NCBI GenBank assembly: GCA_951217055.1 | Contig: OX578278.1 | Span: forward strand, 36,725,688-36,789,687 | DNA: 64,000 nucleotides | Reading direction: 5' to 3' | Source: Gerris lacustris | Lineage: Eukaryota; Arthropoda; Insecta; Hemiptera; Gerridae | Shown here: positions 57,087 to 64,000 of the stretch, one piece after another | Layout: each line of letters begins with the position of its first letter | Numbering within the stretch: position 1 is the first letter of the stretch | Notes under the pieces: model-generated | What the model was told of the DNA's origin: nothing | Seen by the model: the letters and a program-made list of their open reading frames with translations, nothing else | Database searches by the model: none | Translations under genes and position numbers: made by a program

Positions 57087-59498
57087 GTGTTAGGTATTCA
57101 GTGGGACCCGATCTCGGACAATTTCTCTTTTAAAATAGTAGTTCATAAAATTAAATTTACTAAACGAGGTCTTCTTTCACTAGTCGCTTCTTTGTTTGAC
57201 CCTATGGGTTGGTTAGCACCGACGATATTTTTTATGAAACATTTAATTCAAAAAATGTGGCTCACAAAATGTGATTGGGACGATGATCTCCCACCCTCAG
57301 AAATTCAAATTTGGCGCGATATTATCGAACAGTTGCCCTGTTTATCAGCTGTCTGTATACCGAGATTTATGTTATCAGTTAACACTTATCAATGCCAATT
57401 AATCGGGTATTGTGACGCGGGAATTGCCGGTTACGGCTGTGTTATATATCTTAGGTGTAACACTTTTAACAAAGTTAAGATCAGCCTAGTTAAAGCTAAG
57501 ACTAAAGTTTCACCCCTTAAAGTGTTAACCATACCGCGTCTCGAATTATGTGCCGCTCTTTTATTAGCCGACACATTGAGCTCTCTTCAAACGCTCATAG
57601 ATAAACTCCATATTGATAGCATAGTATTATTTTCAGATTCTACAATTGTTTTAAGTTGGCTTCGCACCCCACCTCATTTATTAAAAACCTTTGTCGCTCA
57701 TAGAGTTGTTAAAATCACGGACGCCACACGTAACTGTCAGTGGCGACATATTCCTTCAGAATTAAACCCTGCTGATTGTTGTTCTAAAGGACTTTTCCCT
57801 AAAGACTTGATATCTTTCTCCCTCTGGTGGACAGGCCCTGAATTTTTAGTTAAACCTCTCGACGAGTGGCCCGTCGCCGATCAGGAATTACTTGATGAAA
57901 ACAATCTCCCTGAAATAAAACTCAGTCACTCCTCTTTCTTAGCTTCATTGAATTCAACTTTTATTGAGTGGATTGAACAGTTTTCTTCTCTTTCTAAATT
58001 GCAGAGAGTGTTTTCATTTGTATTACGTTTTATTTTTAACTCTTCTAACAAAATTACCATTGATAAATACAATGTTTTAAAATTATATTTTTCGCACTCT
58101 ATTGATATGAATACGGGAGCTTTGCGACCTTTAGCCCTAAATTCCGCTTTACACATATTGATTATTTTAACTCAAAAGCACTATTTCTCTAAAGAGTTAG
58201 ATTTATTACATAAGAAGCTTGAGTGTACTTCTAATGTGCAAAATTTATCTCCGTTTGTAGACACCCTAGGTATTTTAAGGGTGGGCGGCAGGTTAAAAAA
58301 TTCGTTTTTACCTCCGGACGCAAAAAACCCGATATTACTCCCGAAGAACGCGCATATCACTAGGCTCATTATTAATCACTATTATTTATTGTATTTACAC
58401 GCCGGACCTCGTTCTTTGCAATCTCTTCTCTCTCGTCGTTTTTGGATAGTTTCAGCTAGAAGTATCATCCGTAAGACAATCAGACAATGCTCTAAGTGTT
58501 TTCGTTTCTCTGCCAAACCGTTTCAACCCCTTATGGCCGATTTGCCTGAGTCCCGTGTACAACCTTCCAAGCCATTTTTTAAAGTAGGTTGCGACTTCGG
58601 TGGTCCTCTTATCATAAAAGAAAGCAAGCGCCGTAATAGCAAACTCTCCAAAGCTTACTTTTGTATTTTTGTTTGTTTAAGTACCCGCGCAGTTCACCTT
58701 GAGGCGGTTTCAGATTTATCCACAGACGCATTTCTCGCTTGTTTAGATAGATTTGTATCTAGACGTGGTGCCTGCGTCGAAATCATTAGCGATTGCGGTA
58801 CCAACTTCGTTGGAGCAGCTCGTCATCTTAAAGAGTTGTATATTTTTCTCAAAAATTTAGAAGTACAAAATAGCTTAAACGATTCGCTTTCTAATAGGAA
58901 TATTAATTGGAAATTTAATTGTCCGAGCGCCCCTCATTTTAATGGGATTAGTGAGGCCGGTGTTAAATCTACCAAATATCACCTTAAACGTATCATGGGT
59001 GAAAGACCATTTACTTTCGAGGAGCTTTCAACTATACTTTGCAAAGTGGAAGCTGTGTTAAATTCTCGTCCCCTCTGTCCGTTGTCTTCAGACCCCACTG
59101 AGTACGACTGTCTTACCCCCGGCCATTTTCTTGTAGGTGGACCACTAGTGTCGATAATACAGCACAACGTTGAAGATACTCTTTCCAACCGTCTAAATAG
59201 GTGGCAACTTGTTCAACAAGTGACACAGCATTTTTGGAGACGGTGGTCGACCGAGTACCTGCATACTCTTCAGTCCCGCCCCAAGTGGACAACTAATAAA
59301 GCTAATGTAGCGTTGGGAGACCTAGTTTTAATATCAGATCCTAGAACCTCTCCTCTTCAATGGCCTACAGGACGGATAGAAGCATTGTACCCTGGGAAAG
59401 ACGGCATAACCAGAGTGGCTTCAGTACGCACTAGAAGTGGTACCTACAAACGTCCACTTGTAAAACTTATACCCCTGCCCAAGCCAGCAGAGTCCTAA
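57087..59498 (+). CDS. BEL/Pao Pol remainder: Pao domain, RNase H, integrase
   Basis: 803 codons in the same frame as the preceding gag-pol part, starting right after its TAA, without an ATG of its own at the beginning. Residues are numbered from ATG 54225. The Pao/peptidase A17 region follows RT (LGIQWDP, then SLFDPMGWLAP). RNase H has Asp 1064 (YCDAG), Glu 1107 (PRLELC), Asp 1138 (FSDST) and Asp 1184 (NPADC). The integrase has a zinc-binding HHCC (His 1377, His 1392, Cys 1422, Cys 1425) and a DDE core with Asp 1457 (GCDFGGP), Asp 1523 (SDCGTNF) and Glu 1577 (ISEAGVKS). DUF5641 lies from about 1655 to the end. All catalytic residues of RNase H and integrase are present. Without readthrough of the upstream stop this part would not be made. 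It ends at TAA 59496-59498, and no env follows. Confidence 0.92.
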   Translation: MLGIQWDPISDNFSFKIVVHKIKFTKRGLLSLVASLFDPMGWLAPTIFFMKHLIQKMWLTKCDWDDDLPPSEIQIWRDIIEQLPCLSAVCIPRFMLSVNTYQCQLIGYCDAGIAGYGCVIYLRCNTFNKVKISLVKAKTKVSPLKVLTIPRLELCAALLLADTLSSLQTLIDKLHIDSIVLFSDSTIVLSWLRTPPHLLKTFVAHRVVKITDATRNCQWRHIPSELNPADCCSKGLFPKDLISFSLWWTGPEFLVKPLDEWPVADQELLDENNLPEIKLSHSSFLASLNSTFIEWIEQFSSLSKLQRVFSFVLRFIFNSSNKITIDKYNVLKLYFSHSIDMNTGALRPLALNSALHILIILTQKHYFSKELDLLHKKLECTSNVQNLSPFVDTLGILRVGGRLKNSFLPPDAKNPILLPKNAHITRLIINHYYLLYLHAGPRSLQSLLSRRFWIVSARSIIRKTIRQCSKCFRFSAKPFQPLMADLPESRVQPSKPFFKVGCDFGGPLIIKESKRRNSKLSKAYFCIFVCLSTRAVHLEAVSDLSTDAFLACLDRFVSRRGACVEIISDCGTNFVGAARHLKELYIFLKNLEVQNSLNDSLSNRNINWKFNCPSAPHFNGISEAGVKSTKYHLKRIMGERPFTFEELSTILCKVEAVLNSRPLCPLSSDPTEYDCLTPGHFLVGGPLVSIIQHNVEDTLSNRLNRWQLVQQVTQHFWRRWSTEYLHTLQSRPKWTTNKANVALGDLVLISDPRTSPLQWPTGRIEALYPGKDGITRVASVRTRSGTYKRPLVKLIPLPKPAES

Positions 59499-59775
59499 TT
59501 TTTTTTGGTTTTTAAATTCTTTTTCTTTATTTTTCTTCTTTTTGCCTTTAATTTGCTCCAGTGCCCTTTCTTTTAGGAAGATGGTTCTTCAATTTTGATT
59601 TTTTTTCTAGTACTTTCTTCATTTTTGTTTTGAGTCAACTCATTTGGAAGTGAGTTCACTTTTATAATTTCACTTCGAGGTTCTTCTGTTTCAATTTTGA
59701 CAGATTTTCTTTTTTTTTGGAGTCGTTTGATTTCTTTTTCATAAAATTTAATTATAAATTTTGGTGGGCGGAAAA
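59499..59775 (+). other. 3' untranslated region with polypurine tract
   Basis: A T-rich stretch without a gene. The last 13 bases, GGTGGGCGGAAAA (59763-59775), are almost entirely purine and abut the 3' LTR, as expected for the plus-strand primer of reverse transcription. Confidence 0.7.
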
Positions 59776-60325
59776 TGTTGGGTCTTGTTCCTTTTTCTCC
59801 CTAGTTGAGTTTATCTTTTATATTTAATTATTTTCGAGGTTGTACTTATTTTACCCAATATTTTTCCCTTAATTATTTCTATTTAGTATATATATATATA
59901 TCTATGTAATCATCCCAATGAGACTTAGCCTCGGGTCTAAGTGGGACGAATACCAGCGCTCCAAGCGCGGCGGTCCGCGGAGAAAACAACTATGCCCGGA
60001 CTCCCGCTACTCCTACTCTCGAGGACTCTCTCACGCCCGCGGGGAGAGCCGAGTTCGCATACTGGTGCCGGCCCAGTCACATCGTCTCCACGAAGTTTTG
60101 GTAAGTTCTCATCTATTTCATATAATATCTTTTATACTTTATCTTTGTGCAACCTCTAAGCTCTATCTAAACATATTATATGATATTTTATTTCTCATTC
60201 TTACCCCTCAATTAGGAGAACTTACCCTCTAATTTATTTCTAGTTTATACCTCTAAATTTTTAGTCAAATTTTCTAGAGTATCTCTTAGTCCATCTCCAA
60301 TAAACCGGAGCTAAGATACTAATCA
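59776..60325 (+). repeat. 3' LTR of BEL/Pao element
   Basis: 550 bp, identical in length to the 5' LTR and differing at one site that I can see (T at 59862 against G at 53044). It ends AATCA, followed by the GTACT duplication. Confidence 0.95.
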
Positions 60326-60330
60326 GTACT
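60326..60330. repeat. Target site duplication, right
   Basis: GTACT, matching 52953-52957. The interrupted 19-bp repeat resumes here. Confidence 0.75.
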
Positions 60331-60475
60331 AGTAATAGTACTTAGTACTATTACTATTACAAGTACTCAAGTACTAGTACTCAAGTACTAGTACTAGTAC
60401 TAGTACTATTACTAGTACTATTACTAGTACTAGTACTAGTACTAGTAATAGTACTAGTAATAGTACTAGTATTGA
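60326..60475 (+). repeat. Remainder of the target array, TAGTAC/TATTAC simple repeats
   Basis: GTACTAGTAATAGTACTTAG continues the 19-bp repeat and then grades into mixtures of TACTAG, TATTAC and GTACTCAA. Confidence 0.85.
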
Positions 60476-60661
60476 GTACTCAAGTACTCAAGTACTCAAG
60501 TACTCAGGTACTCAGGTACTCATGTACTCATGTACTCAAGTACTCAAGTACTCATGTACTCATGTACTCATGTACTCATGTACTCATGTACTCATGTACT
60601 CAAGTACTCGAGTACTCGAGTACTCGAGTACTCAAGTACTCAGTACTCAGTACTCAGTACT
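60476..60661 (+). repeat. GTACTCAA/GTACTCAT octamer array
   Basis: About 22 copies of an 8-mer GTACTCAN, with the last base A, G or T and late units GTACTCGA, shortening to GTACTCA 7-mers at the end. A stop-free frame (60472-60675, Ser/Thr/Tyr-rich) is only the translation of the repeat. Confidence 0.9.
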
Positions 60662-60762
60662 CACTAACTCACTAACTCACTAACTCACTAACTCACTAAC
60701 TCACTAACTCACTAACTCAGTAACTCAGTAACTCAGTACTCAGTACTCAGTACTCAGTACTC

Positions 60763-60763
<1 letters not shown>
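60662..60763 (+). repeat. ACTCACTA octamer array
   Basis: About seven ACTCACTA units, then GTAACTCA and GTACTCA units, bridging the octamer array and the TAG array. Confidence 0.85.
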
Positions 60764-60816
<53 letters not shown>

Positions 60817-60924
60817 TGTAGTAGTAGTAGTAGTAGAAATAGTAGTAGTAGTAGTTGTAGTAGTAGTAATAGTATTAGTAGTAGTAGTAGTAGTTGTAGT
60901 AGTAGTAGTAGTAGTAGTAGTAGT
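60764..60924 (+). repeat. TAG trinucleotide microsatellite
   Basis: About 53 TAG triplets with scattered TTG, AAA and TAA interruptions. Confidence 0.95.
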
Positions 60925-61013
60925 ACATTTATAGAACATTTAAAAATGGTATTTTTACTTTGTCTTACATCAACATAGTATATTTAGAGAGAAAGTATTA
61001 AAATGTAAGCGAC

Positions 61014-61095
61014 AATTAATTTTGATATTTTGATGGATTTATACTCATTTTGAGGTCCCCTGTAACCAATAAGTTGTTTTTGGGGGTTTTATAGG
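61014..61095 (+). repeat. Solo diverged copy of the satellite core
   Basis: ATTAATTTTGATATTTTGATGG, then TTTATACTCATTTTGAG and GTCCCCTGTAACCAATAAG. It differs from the array consensus by G for A in GATGG, loss of a few bases in the TATATAC part, and TTGTTTTTGGGGGTTTTATAGG in place of TGGTGTACTTG. No hexamer arrays flank it. The GGTTTTATAGG flank is shared with the terminal core at 52687-52756. Confidence 0.85.
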
Positions 61096-61430
61096 TAATC
61101 CTCAACCTTGAAGTACTTTTGCCGAGAGTGGTCACTGTTTGTCCGTCGCACTTCGGTTTATATCTCCCTAGCCCGAGCCGTTCAAGCTAGAGAGTTAAAA
61201 TTTAAAGGCGCAACTTTTTGATTTTTGACCCACACGTAGGAAGAATCTAGAGAAGTTAAAACTTCATTATTTTAATTGAATTGCATGCGCAATGCGTACA
61301 AATGTGGTAAGGTATTGCTTCTGAGCTTACCGAAGGTAACGGAAGCTATGTGATCGTTTCGAAGAACGGTTATAGGTTCTTCGATTTCAAAAATTCCAAG
61401 ACTGAAATCCGTTTCAAACATCAGGGAACA
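61096..61430. other. Unique sequence, nothing recognised
   Basis: Mixed-composition sequence with no coding frame worth calling. It contains a small symmetric GAAGAACGGTTATAGGTTCTTC near 61362. Confidence 0.5.
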
Positions 61431-61570
61431 TTTTTGGTTCTGTGTCTGTCTGTCGGTCCGTCGGTCTGTCGGTCTGTCGGTCTGTCGTTTGAGTTTTGCG
61501 AACCAACATATCTTAAAAACTACACGTCCGATTTTAATGAAATTTAGATGGTAGGTCATAATTAGCCCAT
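61431..61570 (+). repeat. GTCTGTCGG-headed interspersed repeat
   Basis: A run of GTCTGTC/GGTCYGTC (about 61440-61490) is followed by AACTACACGTCCGATTTTAATG and AAATTTAGATGG. This layout, a GTCT run followed by a CCGATTT...GAAAT segment, occurs again at 63860-63950 and is familiar as a dispersed repeat in insect genomes. The family is not identified. Confidence 0.45.
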
Positions 61571-61980
61571 TGTTGGTCCCATATAAGTTTCAACATTCTG
61601 CGCATATTTGTTTCTCTTCCACATGGGCACAAACTGTGGCGAAATCCTATTTTCTACGCTAAGAATTTTTAAGTAAGAAGGCCAGTTTGAATCGTAAAAC
61701 AATAATCAAAATTGTCTCTTTAATTGACATAAATAATCTAACATGACGTACAAGTAAAATAAAATAAAAATAAAAATAAATAAACATCTCGCTCTCGCGA
61801 CACTCCCGCGGCAGTTGCTGTTTTCTATATCTTCATTATGATATACTTCATCCGTTTCTCCGTAGTAGCATCGTCTTAGTAGTAACAAGAGTAACAAAAG
61901 TTAACAGTGTATAATGTTAAATACTGTATAATAATTAACAGCAACTCCCAATAATGCATCCAATCTTTTGATTTGAGTAA
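61571..61980. other. Unique A/T-rich sequence, nothing recognised
   Basis: No gene, RNA or repeat was recognised apart from an AAAAT-rich stretch near 61757-61785. Confidence 0.5.
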
Positions 61981-62160
61981 ATTTAAGTTTAACTATTGAG
62001 TAACTTTCTTTAAATTTAATTCTTGAGTAACTTTGAATAAATTTATCTTTGAATTTGAATTTTGTGGAACGCTGCTAAAGTAATTTTTGAATAACTTTGA
62101 AGATTTAACTTTGAATTTGAATTTTGAGGAACGCTAAAATTAAGTTTTGAGTACTTCTGA
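61981..62160 (+). repeat. Degenerate 62-bp tandem duplication
   Basis: CTTTGAATTTGAATTTTG followed by TGGAACGCT or AGGAACGCT occurs at 62047 and again at 62109, embedded in several TTGAGTAACTTT repeats. It is a short local duplication in A/T-rich sequence. Confidence 0.65.
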
Positions 62161-62198
62161 TGATTGATGGTGAGGAACCTGATTAGGAAACTAAGTTT

Positions 62199-62560
62199 TT
62201 ATCATCCACCTCCAAAGGATAAATTTAGGAGATGGGTCTCGCCGTCCGAGTTTCGACGACGACTGATCTTACATCCCCATCATCACTAACGTTGACCGCA
62301 ATAATGCGACCTGGGTAACTTCTTTCCCACAAGAACGGCTTCCCCAACTTGAGGTATTAGCCGGTTACCTCTTCGTTTTCTCACAAGATACTTCCTCTCT
62401 CTCAGAGCAAGTAAATAGTCCTTCTTCCAAGACTCCCAAAATTGATCTAAAAGGTTCACTCCCTTTTTCCAAGTCTCCAAAAGTTCCCTTTGGGTTTTCC
62501 GAAATTTATTTTCTTCTTGATCGTTCGTATGATCTAGAGAGTGTTTGCTTAATTTATTAA
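62199..62560 (-). pseudogene. BEL/Pao integrase C-terminal (DUF5641) remnant
   Basis: On the minus strand one frame reads about 90 residues including LLDQFWESWKKDYLLALRER and PQVGEAVLVGKK, matching the pattern of DUF5641 (FWxxWxxEYLxxLxxR, then VGDxVLV). The frame ends at a stop near 62286. The adjacent frame then continues the domain as RIIAVNV, VVVETRTARPIS, a stop and IYPLEVDD. A frameshift and a stop therefore break it. It differs clearly from the intact element at 52958-60325, so it comes from another BEL/Pao family. At the right it runs into the A-rich array. Confidence 0.7.
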
Positions 62561-62565
62561 AATAA

Positions 62566-62873
62566 AATATGAAAAAAAAAATCCTAAAAAAAAAAAAAAA
62601 AAAAAAAAATCATAAATATAAAATCCTAAAAATAAAAAAAAAAAAAAAAAAAATCATAAAAATAAAATATGAAAAAAAAATCCTAAAAAAAAATAAAATC
62701 CAAAAAAAAATAAAAATCATAAAAAAAAAATCCTAAAAAAAATCCCCAAAAAAAAATAAAATCCTAAAAATAAAAAAAATAAAAAAAAAAAATCATAAAA
62801 ATAAAATATGAAAAAAAATCCTAAAAAAAAAAAAAAAAAAAAAAATCATAAATATAAAATATGAAAAAAAAAT

Positions 62874-62916
<43 letters not shown>

Positions 62917-63530
62917 AAAATAAAATATGAAAAAAATCCTAAAAAAAAAAAAAAAAAAAATCATAAATATAAAATATGAAAAAAAAATCCTAAAAAAAAA
63001 AAATCATAAAAATAAAATGAAAAAAATCCAAAAAAAAAAAATCATAAAAATAAAATATGAAAAAAAAATATGAAAAAAAAATCCTAAAAAAAAAAAAATC
63101 CATAAAAAAATAAAAATCATAAAAATAAAATATAAAAAAAAAATCATAAAAATAAAATATGAAAAAAAAATCCAAAAAAAAAAAAACAAAAATAAAATAT
63201 GAAAAAAAAATCCTAAAAAAAATCCAAAAAAAAAAAAAATCATAAAAATAAAAAAAATAAAAAAAAAAAAATAAAATCATAAAAATAAAATGAAAAAAAA
63301 TCCTAAAAAAAAAAAAAAAAAAATCATGAATATAAAATATGAAAAAAAAATCCTAAAAAAAATCCAAAAAAAAAAATATGAAAAAAAAAAAATAAAAAAA
63401 TAAAATAAATAAATAAAAAATCCTAAAAATGAAATATGAAAAAAAAATCATAAAAATAAAATATGAAAAAAAAATCCTAAAAAAAATCCAAATAAAAAAA
63501 AAATCATATAAATGAAATATGAAAAAAAAA
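62566..63530 (+). repeat. A-rich tandem array (ATCATAAAAATAAAATATGA units)
   Basis: Irregular units of about 30-60 bp made of ATCATAAAAATAAAATATGA, an A-run, ATCCTAAAAA or ATCCAAAAA and more A-runs. The reverse complement of the unit, CATATTTTATTTTTATGAT with T-runs and GGATTTTTT, is the loop of the foldback spacers at 1889, 13566, 19836, 31157 and 37380. The Phe-rich minus-strand frames are composition only. Confidence 0.9.
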
Positions 63531-63532
63531 TA

Positions 63533-63750
63533 CACCGACCTTCTACTAATACTTCAAATTCGACTGAACCTTTCCCTATAACTTCTAAACTGTCTCCACT
63601 AGCTGAAATGACTGAGTGTGTAGCCTTTTTGAAGTTTTCAAAAGTCTTATTCTTGCGGCTTTCTTGTGAGCACGGTAGCTCTCGAACGAATTGACGTATC
63701 GAAATAAAACTTGCACCGAAAAATCAAGCTCGTTGAGATGAGGATCCCCA
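63533..63750 (-). pseudogene. Retroelement aspartic protease remnant
   Basis: The minus strand has a frame of about 70 residues reading GASFISIRQFVRELPCSQE at the start and SVISASGDSLEVIGKGSVEF near the end. A D-x-G-A-S active-site region followed by an A-x-G-x-x-L-x-V-x-G flap-like segment is the pattern of retropepsins of Ty3/gypsy-like elements. The active-site part is altered (LDFFGAS, with an extra residue between Asp and Gly). The left end is cut by the A-rich array. No RT was seen in the remaining window. The family assignment is tentative. Confidence 0.5.
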
Positions 63751-63850
63751 CGAAGAATGGGATCTTTATGACGTCATTTACCCCTCCTGATGAGTCCGCA
63801 AAGATAAAAAAATACAAAAAATCAAGTGAGGTATCGCTTCTTATGTTTTT
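63751..63850. other. Unique sequence, nothing firm
   Basis: Contains CTGATGAGTCC (63787), which recalls a hammerhead core, but the required GAAA box is missing. No gene is seen. Confidence 0.4.
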
Positions 63851-64000
63851 TTAGATCTGACATCCTGTCTGTCTGTCTGTCTGTCAGTAACGTTTACGTG
63901 TCCGATAACTTGAGTAAAAGTTGACCGATTTAGTTGAAAATTGGTATACATGTTCCTTTTACTAATACTCAGGCTAAGTTCGTTGTACAGCGTGATCCGT
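63851..64000 (+). repeat. CTGT-headed interspersed repeat, cut by window end
   Basis: A (CTGT)n run at about 63868-63886 is followed by GTGTCCGATAACTTGAG and GACCGATTTAGTTGAAAATT, then GGTATACATGTTCC. It has the same general layout as 61431-61570. Confidence 0.45.

Larger units (their letters stand above)
52958..60325 (+). mobile_element. BEL/Pao LTR retrotransposon, complete, one nonsense codon
   Basis: This 7368-bp element has 550-bp TG...CA LTRs, a candidate PBS, a gag-pol frame in the order Gag (DUF1759, zinc knuckles), aspartic protease, RT, Pao domain, RNase H, integrase and DUF5641, and a polypurine tract. DUF1759, the Pao/A17 domain and DUF5641 identify BEL/Pao and exclude Ty3/gypsy and Ty1/copia. 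No envelope-like frame follows pol. The LTRs differ at one visible site (G at 53044, T at 59862), so insertion is recent compared with the surrounding satellite. It is a single copy, inserted after the satellite duplications. Confidence 0.95.

Noticed and set aside
52953..60330. Longer target site duplication than 5 bp
   Set aside because: The target is itself a GTAC/TAG repeat, so extra matching bases cannot be told from the repeat. Only the 5 bp fixed by the TG...CA ends is claimed.
61272..61559. 95-codon minus-strand frame with Asp/Arg/Thr repeats
   Set aside because: It is the reverse translation of the GTCTGTCGG microsatellite and its flank; no domain is present.
62990..63535. Phe-rich minus-strand frames in the A-rich array
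   Set aside because: They are pure composition effect of A-runs read on the opposite strand.
63512..63694. 60-codon plus-strand frame
   Set aside because: It overlaps the protease-like remnant, which is on the other strand and has recognisable motifs. The plus-strand translation has none.
63787..63812. Hammerhead ribozyme (CTGATGAGTCC)
   Set aside because: The first core box is present but the GAAA box and a stable stem II are missing, so the catalytic core is incomplete.

Overview
The window looks like heterochromatin from an animal genome, most likely an arthropod. It carries a complete BEL/Pao LTR retrotransposon (a superfamily known only from animals), a mariner-like non-autonomous DNA transposon, and interspersed repeats of the 'GTCTGTC run plus CCGATTT...GAAATT' type common in insects. 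No host protein-coding gene, tRNA, rRNA or CRISPR array is supportable. The species cannot be named from the sequence.

Positions 1-52957 are one very large composite satellite. It is built from a few short modules used in a fixed order: GGGGACTAAAAA 12-mers, GGGGACAAAA 10/11-mers, GGTACTAAAAAAA 13-mers, GTACAA/GTACGA hexamers, TAGTAA/TAGCAA hexamers and a conserved core of about 85 bp containing GTCCCCTGTAACCAATAAG. I located 61 cores here plus one diverged copy at 61054. I call a block '+' when GTCCCC...CCAATAAG reads on the given strand. Polarity flips nine times: - (1-1888), + (2055-7385), - (7480-13565), + (13732-16213), - (16308-19835), + (19997-26655), - (26750-31156), + (31323-33763), - (33858-37379), + (37541-52417). 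Every - to + switch is an A/T-rich foldback spacer of about 160 bp. Every + to - switch is a GTAC/CTAG module with a 24-bp period. On top of this there is a direct higher-order period of about 17.5-17.9 kb, large inverted repeats, and a duplication of about 3.7 kb repeated at a 6.1 kb offset (41.3-45.0 and 47.4-51.1 kb). The last carries the same MITE insertion twice.

Positions 52958-60325 are a 7368-bp BEL/Pao retrotransposon. It has 550-bp LTRs differing at one visible site, a 5-bp target duplication (GTACT), a PBS, a PPT and one long gag-pol frame (zinc knuckles, aspartic protease, RT, RNase H, integrase, DUF5641) broken by a single in-frame TAA. It inserted into a 19-bp tandem repeat at the right edge of the satellite.

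Positions 60331-64000 are the right flank: more GTAC-based microsatellites, a diverged solo copy of the satellite core (61014-61095), decayed fragments of two other retroelements on the minus strand (a DUF5641 domain at 62.2-62.56 kb and an aspartic protease at 63.5-63.75 kb), and an A-rich tandem array (62.57-63.53 kb). The array repeat unit is the same sequence found inside the foldback spacers of the satellite. The flank therefore seems to hold relatives, perhaps progenitors, of two key satellite parts. The inverted arrangement could be partly an assembly product, and spanning long reads would be needed to trust it.
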